From Inhella inkyongensis (GTDB lineage Bacteria > Pseudomonadota > Gammaproteobacteria > Burkholderiales > Burkholderiaceae_C), in assembly GCF_005952805.1 (NCBI RefSeq), contig NZ_CP040709.1, positions 2,790,001 through 2,854,000 of the forward strand: a DNA stretch of 64,000 bases. The letters are read 5' to 3'. Both the position numbers and the translations under genes were made by a program. Below, one piece after another: positions 36,513-45,145 of the stretch (the first letter of the stretch is position 1; the number at the start of each line of letters is the position of its first letter). A model generated the notes under the pieces. That model was not told where the DNA came from. It ran no database searches and saw only the letters and a list, made by a program, of their open reading frames with translations.

Positions 36513-37625
36513 GTGCAGTCTCCGTCTGAAGGGTTGACCACCAAAGCCAGCGCTGCCGCTCCCTGCAAGAGCTGCGGCGGCGTCTTGAACTTCGACCCCT
36601 CAGCCGGCCGACTGCGCTGCCATGGCTGTCAGAGTCTTCAAGATGAGCAGCCGGCTGTGGGGCACGCCGCAGTGCAGACCGAGGCGGATTTCGAAGCTGC
36701 TCTGCGGCGCGGCGCCGGTCAGGAGCCCGACTTGCCCACGCTGGTGCTGGACTGCCCGGGCTGTGGCGCCAGCCTTCGCTTTGAACCTCATGTGGTAGCG
36801 CATTGCTGCGCCTACTGCCAGACCCCGCTCACCGATGTGGAGGTCCAGCGCCGCCGACTGATCCAGCCCCAGGCACTGCTGCCCTTTGCCTTGGACGACA
36901 GCGCGGCCCGCACCGCATTTCGCCAATGGGTGTCCAGCCGCTGGTTTGCGCCGAACGCGTTGCAGGAACTGGTCAAGGCGCCACAAGCCGGCCGTGGCCA
37001 TTACCTGGCCTGCTGGACCTTTGACGCCCACAGCCGCACCGACTACCAGGGGCAACGCGGCGACAACCGCACCGAAGAAAAGACGGTGCGCGATGCGCAA
37101 GGGCGCGAGCACACAGAACGCCGCACCGTCACAGACTGGACTTTTGTCAGCGGCCAAGTGCGTCTGCAGTTCGACGATGAACTCATCCTGGCCTCCAGCC
37201 GCCTGCCCGCCACCCAGCATGCGGTGCTGGACGGGATGGACCTGAGTGATCTGCGACCGCCCCAACCCGAGCTCTGGGCCGGCTTCACGGTGCAGGCCTA
37301 TGACATCAACCTCACCGAGGGCTTTGCCCGTGCCCGCGAGCGCTTCGAGCAGCGCATCCATGAAGCCGTGTGCACCGATATCGGTGGCGACCAACAACGT
37401 GTCAGCCAGATCGACACGGAATACAGCGCGCTGCGTTACCGGCATGTGCTGCTGCCGGTATGGATTTACAGCTATCGCTGGCGAGGGCGTGCCATGCAGG
37501 TGGTGGTGAATGGGCGCAATGGCAGGGTGCTTGGGGAGCGTCCTTGGTCGGTTTGGAAGATTGGCTTTGCGGTGGTGGCCGTCCTGGCTCTAGGCGCGAC
37601 CCTTTGGCTCGGCTCGCAGACTTAA
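36513..37625 (+). CDS. Zinc-ribbon membrane-anchored protein of unknown function
   Basis: 370 residues from the GTG at 36513 (a TTG at 36534 has a better GAAGG motif upstream and is an alternative). There are two zinc ribbons: CKSCGG with CHGC (residues about 17-37) and CPGCGA with CCAYC (about 80-105). A central beta-rich domain of about 200 residues follows, including YLACWTFDAHSRTDYQGQRG, RHVLLPVWIYSYRW and VVVNGRNGRVLGERP. One C-terminal membrane helix (about 348-368) ends the protein. The pattern resembles bacterial TFIIB-zinc-ribbon-type proteins with no known role. Downstream of the S46 peptidase by four bases. Confidence 0.72.
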   Translation: MQSPSEGLTTKASAAAPCKSCGGVLNFDPSAGRLRCHGCQSLQDEQPAVGHAAVQTEADFEAALRRGAGQEPDLPTLVLDCPGCGASLRFEPHVVAHCCAYCQTPLTDVEVQRRRLIQPQALLPFALDDSAARTAFRQWVSSRWFAPNALQELVKAPQAGRGHYLACWTFDAHSRTDYQGQRGDNRTEEKTVRDAQGREHTERRTVTDWTFVSGQVRLQFDDELILASSRLPATQHAVLDGMDLSDLRPPQPELWAGFTVQAYDINLTEGFARARERFEQRIHEAVCTDIGGDQQRVSQIDTEYSALRYRHVLLPVWIYSYRWRGRAMQVVVNGRNGRVLGERPWSVWKIGFAVVAVLALGATLWLGSQT

Positions 37626-37725
37626 GCCGAGACGAAGAACACGTTGGCGCGGGACGCACTCGCTGATTGCCCCAGCCTGGCGCTGGGACATTTCGCGGAA
37701 TTGCTGCGCCGCAACAATCCCCGCC

Positions 37726-37731
37726 TAGGAT
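37726..37731 (+). promoter_or_regulatory. Possible -10 element for a leaderless ndh transcript
   Basis: TAGGAT seven bases before the ATG at 37739, the same word and spacing as at 4054. If used as a -10 box, transcription would begin at or next to the start codon. The AGGA inside it could instead serve as a Shine-Dalgarno sequence, so the reading is uncertain. Confidence 0.3.
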
Positions 37732-37738
37732 GGCCGGC

Positions 37739-39070
37739 ATGAGCCCAGACGTCGCCAGCAACACCCCGCGCATCCTCATCATCGGGTGCGGCTTTGGCGG
37801 CTTGGAAGCCGCCCGCGCCCTGAAGAACGCGCCGGTGCAGATCACCCTGGTGGACCGCACCAACCACCATCTCTTTCAGCCCCTTCTCTACCAAGTGGCC
37901 ACGGCGGGCCTGCCGGCGCCATCGATTGCCGCGCCCATCCGGCACCTCTTCCGCCGTCAGCGCAATCTGCTGACCCTCAAGGCCTCGGTGGAAGACGTGG
38001 ACCCGAAAGCCAAGGAGGTCGTTCTGGAGGACGGCCAGCGCCTGGGCTATGACCATCTGATCGTGGCCGCCGGCGCCACGCACAGCTATTTCGGCCACGA
38101 CGACTGGGCGGCGCACGCGCCGGGGCTCAAGAGCCTGGACGATGCCTTTGAGATCCGCCGCCGGGTGCTGCTGGCCTTTGAGGCCGCCGAGCGCGAGCCC
38201 GACCCTTTGCGACGCGCCGCGCATCTGTGCTTCGTGATCATTGGCGCCGGGCCCACCGGGGTCGAGATGGCCGGTACCCTGGCCGAGATTGCCCGCCACA
38301 CCTTGCCGGGCGAGTTCCGCCGCATCGACCCCGCCAGTGCCCGCGTGCTGCTGGTGGAAGGCGGGCCGCGCGTGCTGCAGACCATGCCCGAGTCCCTGAG
38401 CGAGAGCGCCCGCCGGCAGCTCAAAGCCCTGGGCGTCGAAGTCAAGCTGGGCACCCGGGTGCTGGACATCCACGCACAGGGCTTGCGCTGGGCAGATACC
38501 CAGGGCGAGCAGGAACTGGCCAGCCACTGCGTAATCTGGGCCGCCGGCGTGGCGGCCGTGCCGCTGGGGCGGCGCCTGGCCGAACGCTGCAGCGCCCCCA
38601 CCGATCGTGCGGGTCGCGTGGTGGTGCAGCCCGATCTGAGCCTGGCGGGCCACCCCGAGATCCAAGTCATCGGCGACCTGGCCGCCGCGCAAAGCCCCGG
38701 GCCGGATGGCGCGCTGCGTCCGGTGCCCGGTGTATCCCCGGCCGCCAAACAGATGGGCCGACACGCCGCAGCCAATATCCGCCGCACCTTGGCCGGCCGG
38801 CCCGCCCTGCCCTTTCGCTACCGCGACTACGGCAACCTGGCCACCATCGGCCGCCACAGCGCCGTGGTCGACTTGGGCACCCCGCTGGGCCCCTGGCGCT
38901 TCTCGGGCTGGGCGGCCTGGGTGTTCTGGCTCTTCGCCCACATCTACTTCCTGATCGGCTTTCGCAACCGCCTGGTGGTGCTGCTGGACTGGGCCAGCGC
39001 CTACTGGACCTTCTCGCGCCCGGCACGAGTGGTCAGCGAGCGGGCCAGACAGACCGCCATCGGGGAGTAG
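37739..39070 (+). CDS. ndh: Type II NADH dehydrogenase (NDH-2)
   Basis: 443 residues. The FAD-binding Rossmann motif is at the N-terminus (ILIIGCGFGGLEAARAL), followed by TNHHLFQPLLYQVATAGL (flavin/quinone-site region), VAAGATHSYFGHDDW, the NADH Rossmann motif FVIIGAGPTGVEMAGTLAE and the C-terminal FAD motif VIGDLAA. A C-terminal amphipathic membrane anchor follows (WAAWVFWLFAHIYFLIGFRNR). Non-proton-pumping electron entry to the quinone pool. I chose 37739 over the ATG at 37730 because of the spacing to TAGGAT. Confidence 0.94.
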   Translation: MSPDVASNTPRILIIGCGFGGLEAARALKNAPVQITLVDRTNHHLFQPLLYQVATAGLPAPSIAAPIRHLFRRQRNLLTLKASVEDVDPKAKEVVLEDGQRLGYDHLIVAAGATHSYFGHDDWAAHAPGLKSLDDAFEIRRRVLLAFEAAEREPDPLRRAAHLCFVIIGAGPTGVEMAGTLAEIARHTLPGEFRRIDPASARVLLVEGGPRVLQTMPESLSESARRQLKALGVEVKLGTRVLDIHAQGLRWADTQGEQELASHCVIWAAGVAAVPLGRRLAERCSAPTDRAGRVVVQPDLSLAGHPEIQVIGDLAAAQSPGPDGALRPVPGVSPAAKQMGRHAAANIRRTLAGRPALPFRYRDYGNLATIGRHSAVVDLGTPLGPWRFSGWAAWVFWLFAHIYFLIGFRNRLVVLLDWASAYWTFSRPARVVSERARQTAIGE

Positions 39071-39073
39071 CCC

Positions 39074-40270
39074 TTAGAGCCCCTGTGCACAAGCCGCGGC
39101 GCTGGCCCAGGCCCATTGGAAGTTGTAGCCCCCCAGCCAGCCGGTCACATCCACCACTTCGCCGATGAAGTGCAGGCCCGGGGTCAGGCGGCTGGCCATG
39201 GTCTGGGAGTCCAGATCCCGGGTGTCCACACCACCGGCCATCACCTCGGCCTTGCGCCAGCCCTCGGTGCCCATGGGTTGCACCGTCCAGCGGGTCAGAC
39301 TCTCCACCAGGCGGGCGATGTCCTTGTCGCGCACATCGGGCATGGGCTTGTCGGCCGGCAGATCGTGCACCGCGAGCCAGGTCTGGGCCAGGCGTTCGGG
39401 CAGGTGCTGGGCCAGCTCGTTGCCGAACTTGCGCTGTGTGCGGCCCTTGGCCTGGCGCAGGGTGTCGGCCAGCGCGGGTGCGGCCAAGGCGATGCGGATC
39501 GGTGTGCCGGGCTGCCAGAAGCTGGAGATCTGCAGCACGCCCGGGCCGCTCAGACCCCGGTGGGTGAAGAGCAGGTCCTCCAAGAAGCGCGTGGTGTTCT
39601 TCTTGCCCTCGCCGGTCTCGATGTTCACTTCCAGCGACAGCCCGGCCAGCGCCGCAAAGGGTGCCCAGGCGTTGGGGTCGAAGGTCAAGGGCACCAGGGC
39701 CGGGCGTGGCTCGGCAATGCGGTGGCCGAACTGCTTGGCCAGCCGCAATCCCCAGTCGGTGGCGCCAATCTTGGGCACGGGCAGGCCCCCGGTGGCCACC
39801 ACCACCTTGGCGGCGTGCACGGTGCCGCGCTGGGTGTCGAGTTCGAAGCCCCCCTCACCGCGTTGGCGCACGGCGGCCACGCTGCAGGGCTGCCAGCGCT
39901 CCACGCCGCCGGCGCCGCACTCGGCCAGCAGCATGCGGATGATCTGTTCGGCCGAGTCGTCGCAGAACAGCTGGCCGCGATGCTTTTCATGGAAGGCAAT
40001 GCCGTGGCGCTGCACCAGCTCGATGAAATGCGCCGGCGTGTAGCGCGCCAGGGCCGAGCGGCAGTAGTGCGGGTTGCCGGAGAGGAAGTTGGCCGGCCCG
40101 ACGTCGCGGTTGGTGAAGTTGCAGCGCCCGCCGCCGCTGATGCGAATTTTCTCGGCGACCTTGTCGGCGTGATCGATCAACAAGACCTTCAGGCCCCGCT
40201 GGCCGGCGATGCCGGCACAGAACAAACCGGCCGCGCCCGCGCCGACCACCACCACGTCATAGGAATGCAT
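39074..40270 (-). CDS. BaiN/HI0933-family FAD-dependent oxidoreductase
   Basis: 398 residues starting MHSYDVVVVGAGAAGLFCAG (FAD dinucleotide fold). Family markers are KIRISGGGRCNFTNRD near residue 45, VVATGGLPVPKIGATDWGLRLA, FTHRGLSGPGVLQISS and GEVVDVTGWLGGYNFQWAWASA near the C-terminus. The family includes flavoproteins annotated as aminoacetone oxidase-like or YhiN; the reaction is not settled. A longer upstream frame is rejected because it runs towards imuB. Convergent with ndh, three bases apart. Confidence 0.92.
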   Translation of the reverse strand: MHSYDVVVVGAGAAGLFCAGIAGQRGLKVLLIDHADKVAEKIRISGGGRCNFTNRDVGPANFLSGNPHYCRSALARYTPAHFIELVQRHGIAFHEKHRGQLFCDDSAEQIIRMLLAECGAGGVERWQPCSVAAVRQRGEGGFELDTQRGTVHAAKVVVATGGLPVPKIGATDWGLRLAKQFGHRIAEPRPALVPLTFDPNAWAPFAALAGLSLEVNIETGEGKKNTTRFLEDLLFTHRGLSGPGVLQISSFWQPGTPIRIALAAPALADTLRQAKGRTQRKFGNELAQHLPERLAQTWLAVHDLPADKPMPDVRDKDIARLVESLTRWTVQPMGTEGWRKAEVMAGGVDTRDLDSQTMASRLTPGLHFIGEVVDVTGWLGGYNFQWAWASAAACAQGL

Positions 40271-40301
40271 CGGCCGAATTATGGCCAGGGGGTTGGCACG
40301 C

Positions 40302-41627
40302 TCAGGCAAACAGGCCGTGCAAGAACCAGGTCGGTGCGGCGCCGCCCTGGCTGCGCTCGCGGTAGATCCACAGCAGGCCGGCGCGCAGGCCATGGGCCAG
40401 GTAGTAGTCGCGCCGACACGGGGGGCCGTCCCACCAGCCGGCCTCGATGCGCTGCGGCCCGGCCAGCAGGGTCAGCGGCCCCTGGTAGAGCGGCTGATCG
40501 CCCAGGGCATTCAAGGGCTGGGGGGGGTTGAGCAACCAGCTGGGCTGAGGCCACTGGGCCGGGGCTTCGGGGCGCGGCTGGGGCGGGCTGGGCTGGGGTG
40601 CGGCTTGCCAAGCCTGCCATTGCTGCTGATGCTCGGGGCGGTGATCGGACACCGCACGGGCCTGGCGCACATTGGCCGCACCCAGCCGCACCGAGAGCCG
40701 CGCCAGCAGCTCGTCCAGGCTTTCGCCATCGCCACGCTGGGCCTCGGTATCTTGCTGCGCATCGGGCAACAACAGACTCGCACTCAGCTCGGCCAAGGGC
40801 TCGGTGCGCTCGATGCGCAGCCACAAGTCGCTGACCGGCGCGGGCAGGCTCAGACGCTGCAGATGCTCGGCCAGCAGACGCTGCCAACTGCGCAGGCGGC
40901 GGTGGGGGGCACTGGCGGCCAGGCGAACCTCGCCACCGGGGCCCAGATCGCGAGCGCGCATGACGTCAAAGCGCCAGCCCAATTGCAGCTCAGCCGCCCC
41001 CGCATGGCGGGCCGCCAGCCACAGGCAGGCGGTTTGCAGCAGGGGCTGGGCGGCCTGCAACAGGGCCTGGGCTTGGTCACAGCGCTGCGGCAGTTCGCAG
41101 CGGATGTCGAAATGCTCGGGGGCCTGAACCCAGTCATGGGCCTCGGCGCCTTGGCCGAAGGCGGCATCGAGCTCGCGCAGCAGGGCCGGGCCCACGCGCC
41201 GCACCAGGGCCGCGCGCGGCAAGCGGCGCAAATCCCCCAGGCGGCGACAGCCCAGACCCGTCAGCAGGCCGAGCTGGGGCTGGGCGCTGGTGAGCACGCG
41301 CAGCGGCAGGGCCTCCAGCTGCGGCACCGTCGTGCCGGGCACGCTCTCCACCAATTCGCCCGGCGCGGCGGCGCGCGCCAACAGCAAGGCGGCGCGGCTG
41401 TGCGAGGCCCAGGCCAGACTGGCCTGGGCCTCGCCAATCAGCCCCTGCAACTCACTCAGCAAGCGCTGCTGCAGGCTGGCCTTGCCACCAAACAGGCGCA
41501 GGCTGGCCGAGAGCTCCAGCACCAGCGCTTCCTCCATCCGCGCTACCCGAGGCGTGTACTGCAGCGCCCACCACAGCAGGGCCTCGGGGCAGGCGCCCCC
41601 CCGACAGCGCAGGGCCAGCCAGAGCAT
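40302..41627 (-). CDS. imuB: ImuB, Y-family polymerase-like mutasome protein
   Basis: 441 residues. It begins MLWLALRCRGGACPEALLWWALQYTPRVARMEE, the shortened palm start of ImuB that lacks the catalytic Asp/Glu of true Y-family polymerases. LGCRRLGDLRRLPRAALVRRVG is the helix-hairpin-helix. A proline-rich linker (about 345-370) precedes a C-terminal region with GWWDGPPCRRDYYLAHGLRAGLLWIYRER. It bridges the beta clamp and the error-prone polymerase DnaE2 in SOS mutagenesis. Three bases after imuA. No dnaE2 follows. Confidence 0.92.
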   Translation of the reverse strand: MLWLALRCRGGACPEALLWWALQYTPRVARMEEALVLELSASLRLFGGKASLQQRLLSELQGLIGEAQASLAWASHSRAALLLARAAAPGELVESVPGTTVPQLEALPLRVLTSAQPQLGLLTGLGCRRLGDLRRLPRAALVRRVGPALLRELDAAFGQGAEAHDWVQAPEHFDIRCELPQRCDQAQALLQAAQPLLQTACLWLAARHAGAAELQLGWRFDVMRARDLGPGGEVRLAASAPHRRLRSWQRLLAEHLQRLSLPAPVSDLWLRIERTEPLAELSASLLLPDAQQDTEAQRGDGESLDELLARLSVRLGAANVRQARAVSDHRPEHQQQWQAWQAAPQPSPPQPRPEAPAQWPQPSWLLNPPQPLNALGDQPLYQGPLTLLAGPQRIEAGWWDGPPCRRDYYLAHGLRAGLLWIYRERSQGGAAPTWFLHGLFA

Positions 41628-41630
41628 GGC

Positions 41631-42584
41631 TCAGGCCTGCAGCGCGTGCGCCGGCCGCAGCACCGGCCGCACCGCCTGCGGAATGGGCATCACAGCGCGC
41701 AGCGTGGGCGGTGGGGCATGCAGCCACAGCGGGGTGTCCAGCGGCGGTCCGCGACGCTTGAGCAGCTCAACCTGCAGCTGCGTCCAATGCGGGCCGGGCC
41801 GCACCTGCAGGCGCAAGGGGGCAGCGGAATGCGAGGCCGCGTTGGCACTGGCATGGCAGACGAAGACCGGCGCGCGGCAGCCGGCCGCCAAGGTCTGCAG
41901 CCGCCGCAAGGCGGCCGCGCGCGGCGCCTGCAACCAGGCCAGCACGGCGCCCAATTCATCCGCATCGGCGCGCAGGGCCTGCTCGAGTGCCCATTGGCGC
42001 TGCAGGGGATCGGGCGCCTGCACCCACAGGCAGTCGCCCACTGCCAGACCCCAGGCCGCCAAGCCTTGGGGATGGGGCTCGTACGGCGGCTGGATCAAGA
42101 GCAGACGCCGCCCCCCCTGCACCAGCCGCTTGAGCACCGGCGCCAGCAGCCGCCACTCCACATGGCCGGCCTGAGGGGCCAGCAGCAATTCGGTCAGCGC
42201 ACGCGTGGGCCAGCCGCCGCCGGGCAATTCAGCGTCCAGCAACGCATGCCCACTGGGCCAGCAGCGCGCCGCCGTCAGCCCCAGGGCTTGGCCGCGCCAC
42301 AGGCTGGGATGGCGCTGCAGCAGGGCCGCCACGGCGGCGGAACTGGGCGGCTCTGTGGGAACGAGTGCGGGGATGGAGATGACCGGCGCCGCGGCATCCG
42401 GGCGAGGTCGCGCCTGCGGCGGCAGCGGCAAGGCGCCCTCCACGGCCAGGGGCGGCCCACCAGGGCGCAACACCGGACGCGACGCCCGCTCCAGCGTCCG
42501 CATGGCCACCCGCTGACGCTCGCGCCGCGTGGGCAGGCGCAGCGGCTCACCAAACAAATCCAACAGCGGAGGAGCAAGAGACAC
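41631..42584 (-). CDS. imuA: ImuA, translesion-synthesis accessory protein
   Basis: 317 residues, RecA-like fold related to the SulA/ImuA group, with GTG start at 42584. The core begins near residue 88 (HPSLWRGQALGL), with FGxxLDAELPGGGWPTRALTELL-type sequence near 112 and RLLLIQPPYEPHPQGL near 160. It acts with ImuB and DnaE2 in DNA-damage-induced mutagenesis. A LexA-type operator is 46-61 bases upstream. First gene of the imuA-imuB cassette. Confidence 0.9.
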   Translation of the reverse strand: MSLAPPLLDLFGEPLRLPTRRERQRVAMRTLERASRPVLRPGGPPLAVEGALPLPPQARPRPDAAAPVISIPALVPTEPPSSAAVAALLQRHPSLWRGQALGLTAARCWPSGHALLDAELPGGGWPTRALTELLLAPQAGHVEWRLLAPVLKRLVQGGRRLLLIQPPYEPHPQGLAAWGLAVGDCLWVQAPDPLQRQWALEQALRADADELGAVLAWLQAPRAAALRRLQTLAAGCRAPVFVCHASANAASHSAAPLRLQVRPGPHWTQLQVELLKRRGPPLDTPLWLHAPPPTLRAVMPIPQAVRPVLRPAHALQA

Positions 42585-42629
42585 GGGGGACGGACCTGGC
42601 GCGCCGCCATCCGGCGCAGCCTCAGAATA

Positions 42630-42645
42630 CTGTTTTTATATACAG
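42630..42645 (-). promoter_or_regulatory. LexA SOS box controlling imuA-imuB
   Basis: CTG-N10-CAG with an all-A/T spacer (TTTTTATATA), inside a longer dyad at 42625-42650. It matches the E. coli-type LexA operator used in gamma- and betaproteobacteria. Its A/T richness stands out strongly from the surrounding GC-rich DNA. Placed 46 bases before the imuA GTG. Confidence 0.9.
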
Positions 42646-42710
42646 TATTCTAGGTCGACCGCAACATCGATCAAGTGCCACCGTGGAGCCGGCTCCGCCG
42701 GGCCACTGGT

Positions 42711-42735
42711 GGCGCCCCCTTGAGGGGGAGGCGCC
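42711..42735. repeat. GC-rich hairpin downstream of dnaB
   Basis: GGCGCC arms with adjoining CCC/GGG pairs and one bulged base, in the space between the dnaB stop and the imuA SOS box. No T-run follows on either strand. It could be a weak terminator for dnaB or a copy of a small intergenic repeat; nothing else in the window matches it. Confidence 0.5.
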
Positions 42736-42755
42736 GCAGGCGCTTCGGGGGTGGG

Positions 42756-44171
42756 TTAATACTCAGCAGCTCCGCCCTGGTAGTCGGGGGCGAGATTCTC
42801 GAACTTGGTGTGCATGCGCTGGAAGCCCAGCTCCACCGTGCCCACCGGGCCGTTACGCTGCTTGGCGATGATGATTTCGGCCACGCCCGGCTTCTTGCAC
42901 TCTTCCTTGGTGTAGTACTCGTCGCGGTAGATGAACATGATGATGTCGGCGTCCTGCTCGATGGCGCCGGATTCGCGCAGGTCGGACATCATGGGGCGCT
43001 TGTCCGGGCGCTGCTCGACCGAGCGGTTGAGCTGCGAGAGCGCGATCACCGGGCACTTCAGCTCCTTGGCCAGGGCCTTCATGCCGCGCGAGATCTCACC
43101 CAGCACGGTGGCCCGGTTTTCCTCGTTACCGCCCTCGCCCGCCATCAGCTGCAGGTAGTCGATGATGATCAGGCCGAGCTGACCACACTCGCGCGCCTGG
43201 CGCCGCGCGCGCGCGCGCACCTCGGAAGGGGAAAGGCCCGGGCTCTCGTCGATGAACATGGGCGCGCGGCCCAGGCGCTCGACGGCCTCCATCATGCGGC
43301 CCCACTCGTCGTCGGTGAGCTTGCCGGTGCGCAGATGGCTCTGGTCCACCCGACCGATGGAGCCCACCATACGCAGCGCCAGCTGGGCGGCGCCCATTTC
43401 CATGGAGAACACCAGCACCGGCAGGCCTTCGTTGACGGCCACATGCTCGCCAATGTTCAGTGCGAAGGCGGTCTTGCCCATCGAGGGGCGGGCGGCCAGC
43501 ACGATCATGTCGCCGCCCTGCAGGCCGGCGGTCATGCGGTCCAGGTCGTAAAAGCCCGTGCGCACGCCGGTGACGTCGGCGGCACCGCTCTCGGCCAGTT
43601 CGTTGACGCGACCCATCAGGTCGACCATCAGCTTGTCCATGCGGAACCAGCCCTGACCACCGCGATTGCCTTCCTCACCGATGCGCAGGATCTTGCTCTC
43701 GGCATCGTCCAGGATGGCCGACACGGTGCGCCCCTGCGGCGCCAACGCGGCCTGGGCGATCTCGTCGCTGGCGGTGACAAGCTTGCGCAGCACCGAGCGC
43801 TCACGCACGATTTCCGCATAGCGGCGCAGGTTCGCCGCGCTGGGCACGGCCTGGGCCAGGGCGTTCAGATAGGCCAGGCCGCCGCAGTCCTCGGCCTTGC
43901 CCTGCATGCCTAAGTCTTCATTGACCGTGATGACGTCGGCGGGCTTGCCGGCCACGATCAGGCGCCCGATGGCGGCAAAGATCAGCTTGTGCTCAAGGCG
44001 ATAGAAGTCGCCCTCCTGCACCACTTCGGCCGCGCGATCCCAGGCGCTGTTGTCGATCAGCAGGCCACCCAGCACCGATTGCTCGGCCTCAATGGAGTGC
44101 GGCGGCACGCGTAGGCGGGCCAGGTCGTCTTCACGCGCCAGGGTCGGCGAAAAGGAGGGAGAGGCTGACAT
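42756..44171 (-). CDS. dnaB: Replicative DNA helicase
   Basis: 471 residues. N-terminal helical domain with PPHSIEAEQSVLGGLLIDN, then the RecA-like motor: Walker A ARPSMGKTAFALNIG (near residue 220), Walker B LIIIDYLQLM, and the C-terminal DLRESGAIEQDADIIMFIYRDEYY. Ring helicase of the replication fork. Last gene of the rpsF-priB-rpsR-rplI-dnaB group; a strong hairpin (44257-44286) lies between it and rplI, so it may have its own promoter. Confidence 0.97.
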   Translation of the reverse strand: MSASPSFSPTLAREDDLARLRVPPHSIEAEQSVLGGLLIDNSAWDRAAEVVQEGDFYRLEHKLIFAAIGRLIVAGKPADVITVNEDLGMQGKAEDCGGLAYLNALAQAVPSAANLRRYAEIVRERSVLRKLVTASDEIAQAALAPQGRTVSAILDDAESKILRIGEEGNRGGQGWFRMDKLMVDLMGRVNELAESGAADVTGVRTGFYDLDRMTAGLQGGDMIVLAARPSMGKTAFALNIGEHVAVNEGLPVLVFSMEMGAAQLALRMVGSIGRVDQSHLRTGKLTDDEWGRMMEAVERLGRAPMFIDESPGLSPSEVRARARRQARECGQLGLIIIDYLQLMAGEGGNEENRATVLGEISRGMKALAKELKCPVIALSQLNRSVEQRPDKRPMMSDLRESGAIEQDADIIMFIYRDEYYTKEECKKPGVAEIIIAKQRNGPVGTVELGFQRMHTKFENLAPDYQGGAAEY

Positions 44172-44256
44172 CGGATCGGACGCGCTGTGGATAAACCTGG
44201 GGGCAGGTGGTGGTCAAACGGTGGAGATCGCGGGATAACTGGGGCCGGAAACGGAC

Positions 44257-44286
44257 AAGGCCGAGATCCTTGCGGATCTCGGCCTT
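44257..44286 (-). terminator. Perfect 13-bp stem hairpin after rplI
   Basis: AAGGCCGAGATCC and its exact complement around a four-base loop, 67 bases past the rplI stop and before dnaB. The T-run on the minus strand is weak (GTCCGTTT), so it may be a partial terminator or an RNA-stabilising hairpin between the ribosomal genes and dnaB. Confidence 0.65.
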
Positions 44287-44353
44287 GAATTTCGGCTTCT
44301 AGGCCGGAGTCTGCCAGTCAGTGTGCCGGGTTCAACCGGCAACACCAGCGGGT

Positions 44354-44806
44354 TTACTCGGCAGCGGCCACCACGTGAACGTGGATGTCCACCACGACGT
44401 CCGAGTGCAGGCCAACCTGCAGCGCGAATTCGCCGGTGTGCTTGAGCGGACCGTTGGGCAGACGAACCATGGCCTTGACCACGTCCATGCCTTGCGCCTT
44501 GATGGCATCAGCGACGTCGGCGTTGGTGACCGAACCGAACAGGCGGCCGTCCACACCGGCCTTCTGGGCCACGGTGATGGTCTTGCCAGCCAGCTTCTCG
44601 CCCAGGGCTTGGGCGGCGGCCAGCTTCTCGGCGGCGATCTTTTCCAGTTCGGCGCGCTTGGCTTCGAATTCCTTGATCGCGGTCTCGGTGGCGCGACGCG
44701 CTTGCTTGGTCGGGATCAGGAAGTTACGGGCGTAGCCGTCCTTGACCTTGACGATGTCGCCCAGGTTGCCCAGGTTTGCGACCTTTTCCAGCAGGATGAT
44801 TTGCAT
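44354..44806 (-). CDS. rplI: 50S ribosomal protein L9
   Basis: 150 residues. It begins [32 protein letters not shown], the diagnostic N-terminal 23S-binding domain, then the long helix ([22 protein letters not shown]) and the C-terminal domain with [20 protein letters not shown]. Eighteen bases after rpsR. Confidence 0.98.
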   Translation of the reverse strand: MQIILLEKVANLGNLGDIVKVKDGYARNFLIPTKQARRATETAIKEFEAKRAELEKIAAEKLAAAQALGEKLAGKTITVAQKAGVDGRLFGSVTNADVADAIKAQGMDVVKAMVRLPNGPLKHTGEFALQVGLHSDVVVDIHVHVVAAAE

Positions 44807-44824
44807 GTTTGGTACTCCCTCGCC

Positions 44825-45115
44825 TTAGGCCTTGTGCTGGTCGCTGTAGGGCAGCAGAGCCAGGAAACGAGCGCGCTTGATGGCGGTGGTCAGCTGACGC
44901 TGGAAGATGGCACGGGTGCCGGTCAGACGGGCCGGGGTGATCTTGCCGTTCTCGGCGATGAAATCACGCAGGGTGTCCACGTCCTTGTAATCGATCTGCT
45001 TGACACCGGTGACGGTGAAGCGGCAGAAACGCTTGCGGCGGAACAGCAGCGATTGCTGGTTGCGCTTGGGCTTCTTGTCCTTGGAGAAGCGACCCTTACC
45101 ACGGGAAATTGCCAT
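44825..45115 (-). CDS. rpsR: 30S ribosomal protein S18
   Basis: 96 residues with the S18 core: [38 protein letters not shown] and [19 protein letters not shown]. The N-terminus is lysine/arginine-rich ([15 protein letters not shown]). Located 30 bases after priB, as usual for this operon. Confidence 0.98.
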   Translation of the reverse strand: MAISRGKGRFSKDKKPKRNQQSLLFRRKRFCRFTVTGVKQIDYKDVDTLRDFIAENGKITPARLTGTRAIFQRQLTTAIKRARFLALLPYSDQHKA

Positions 45116-45145
45116 GATGGACCTCAGAGATTCGTACTGTTGATG

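Noticed and set aside
40281-42653. 790-residue plus-strand open frame
   Set aside because: Antisense to imuB and imuA, which have clear family motifs and an SOS box.
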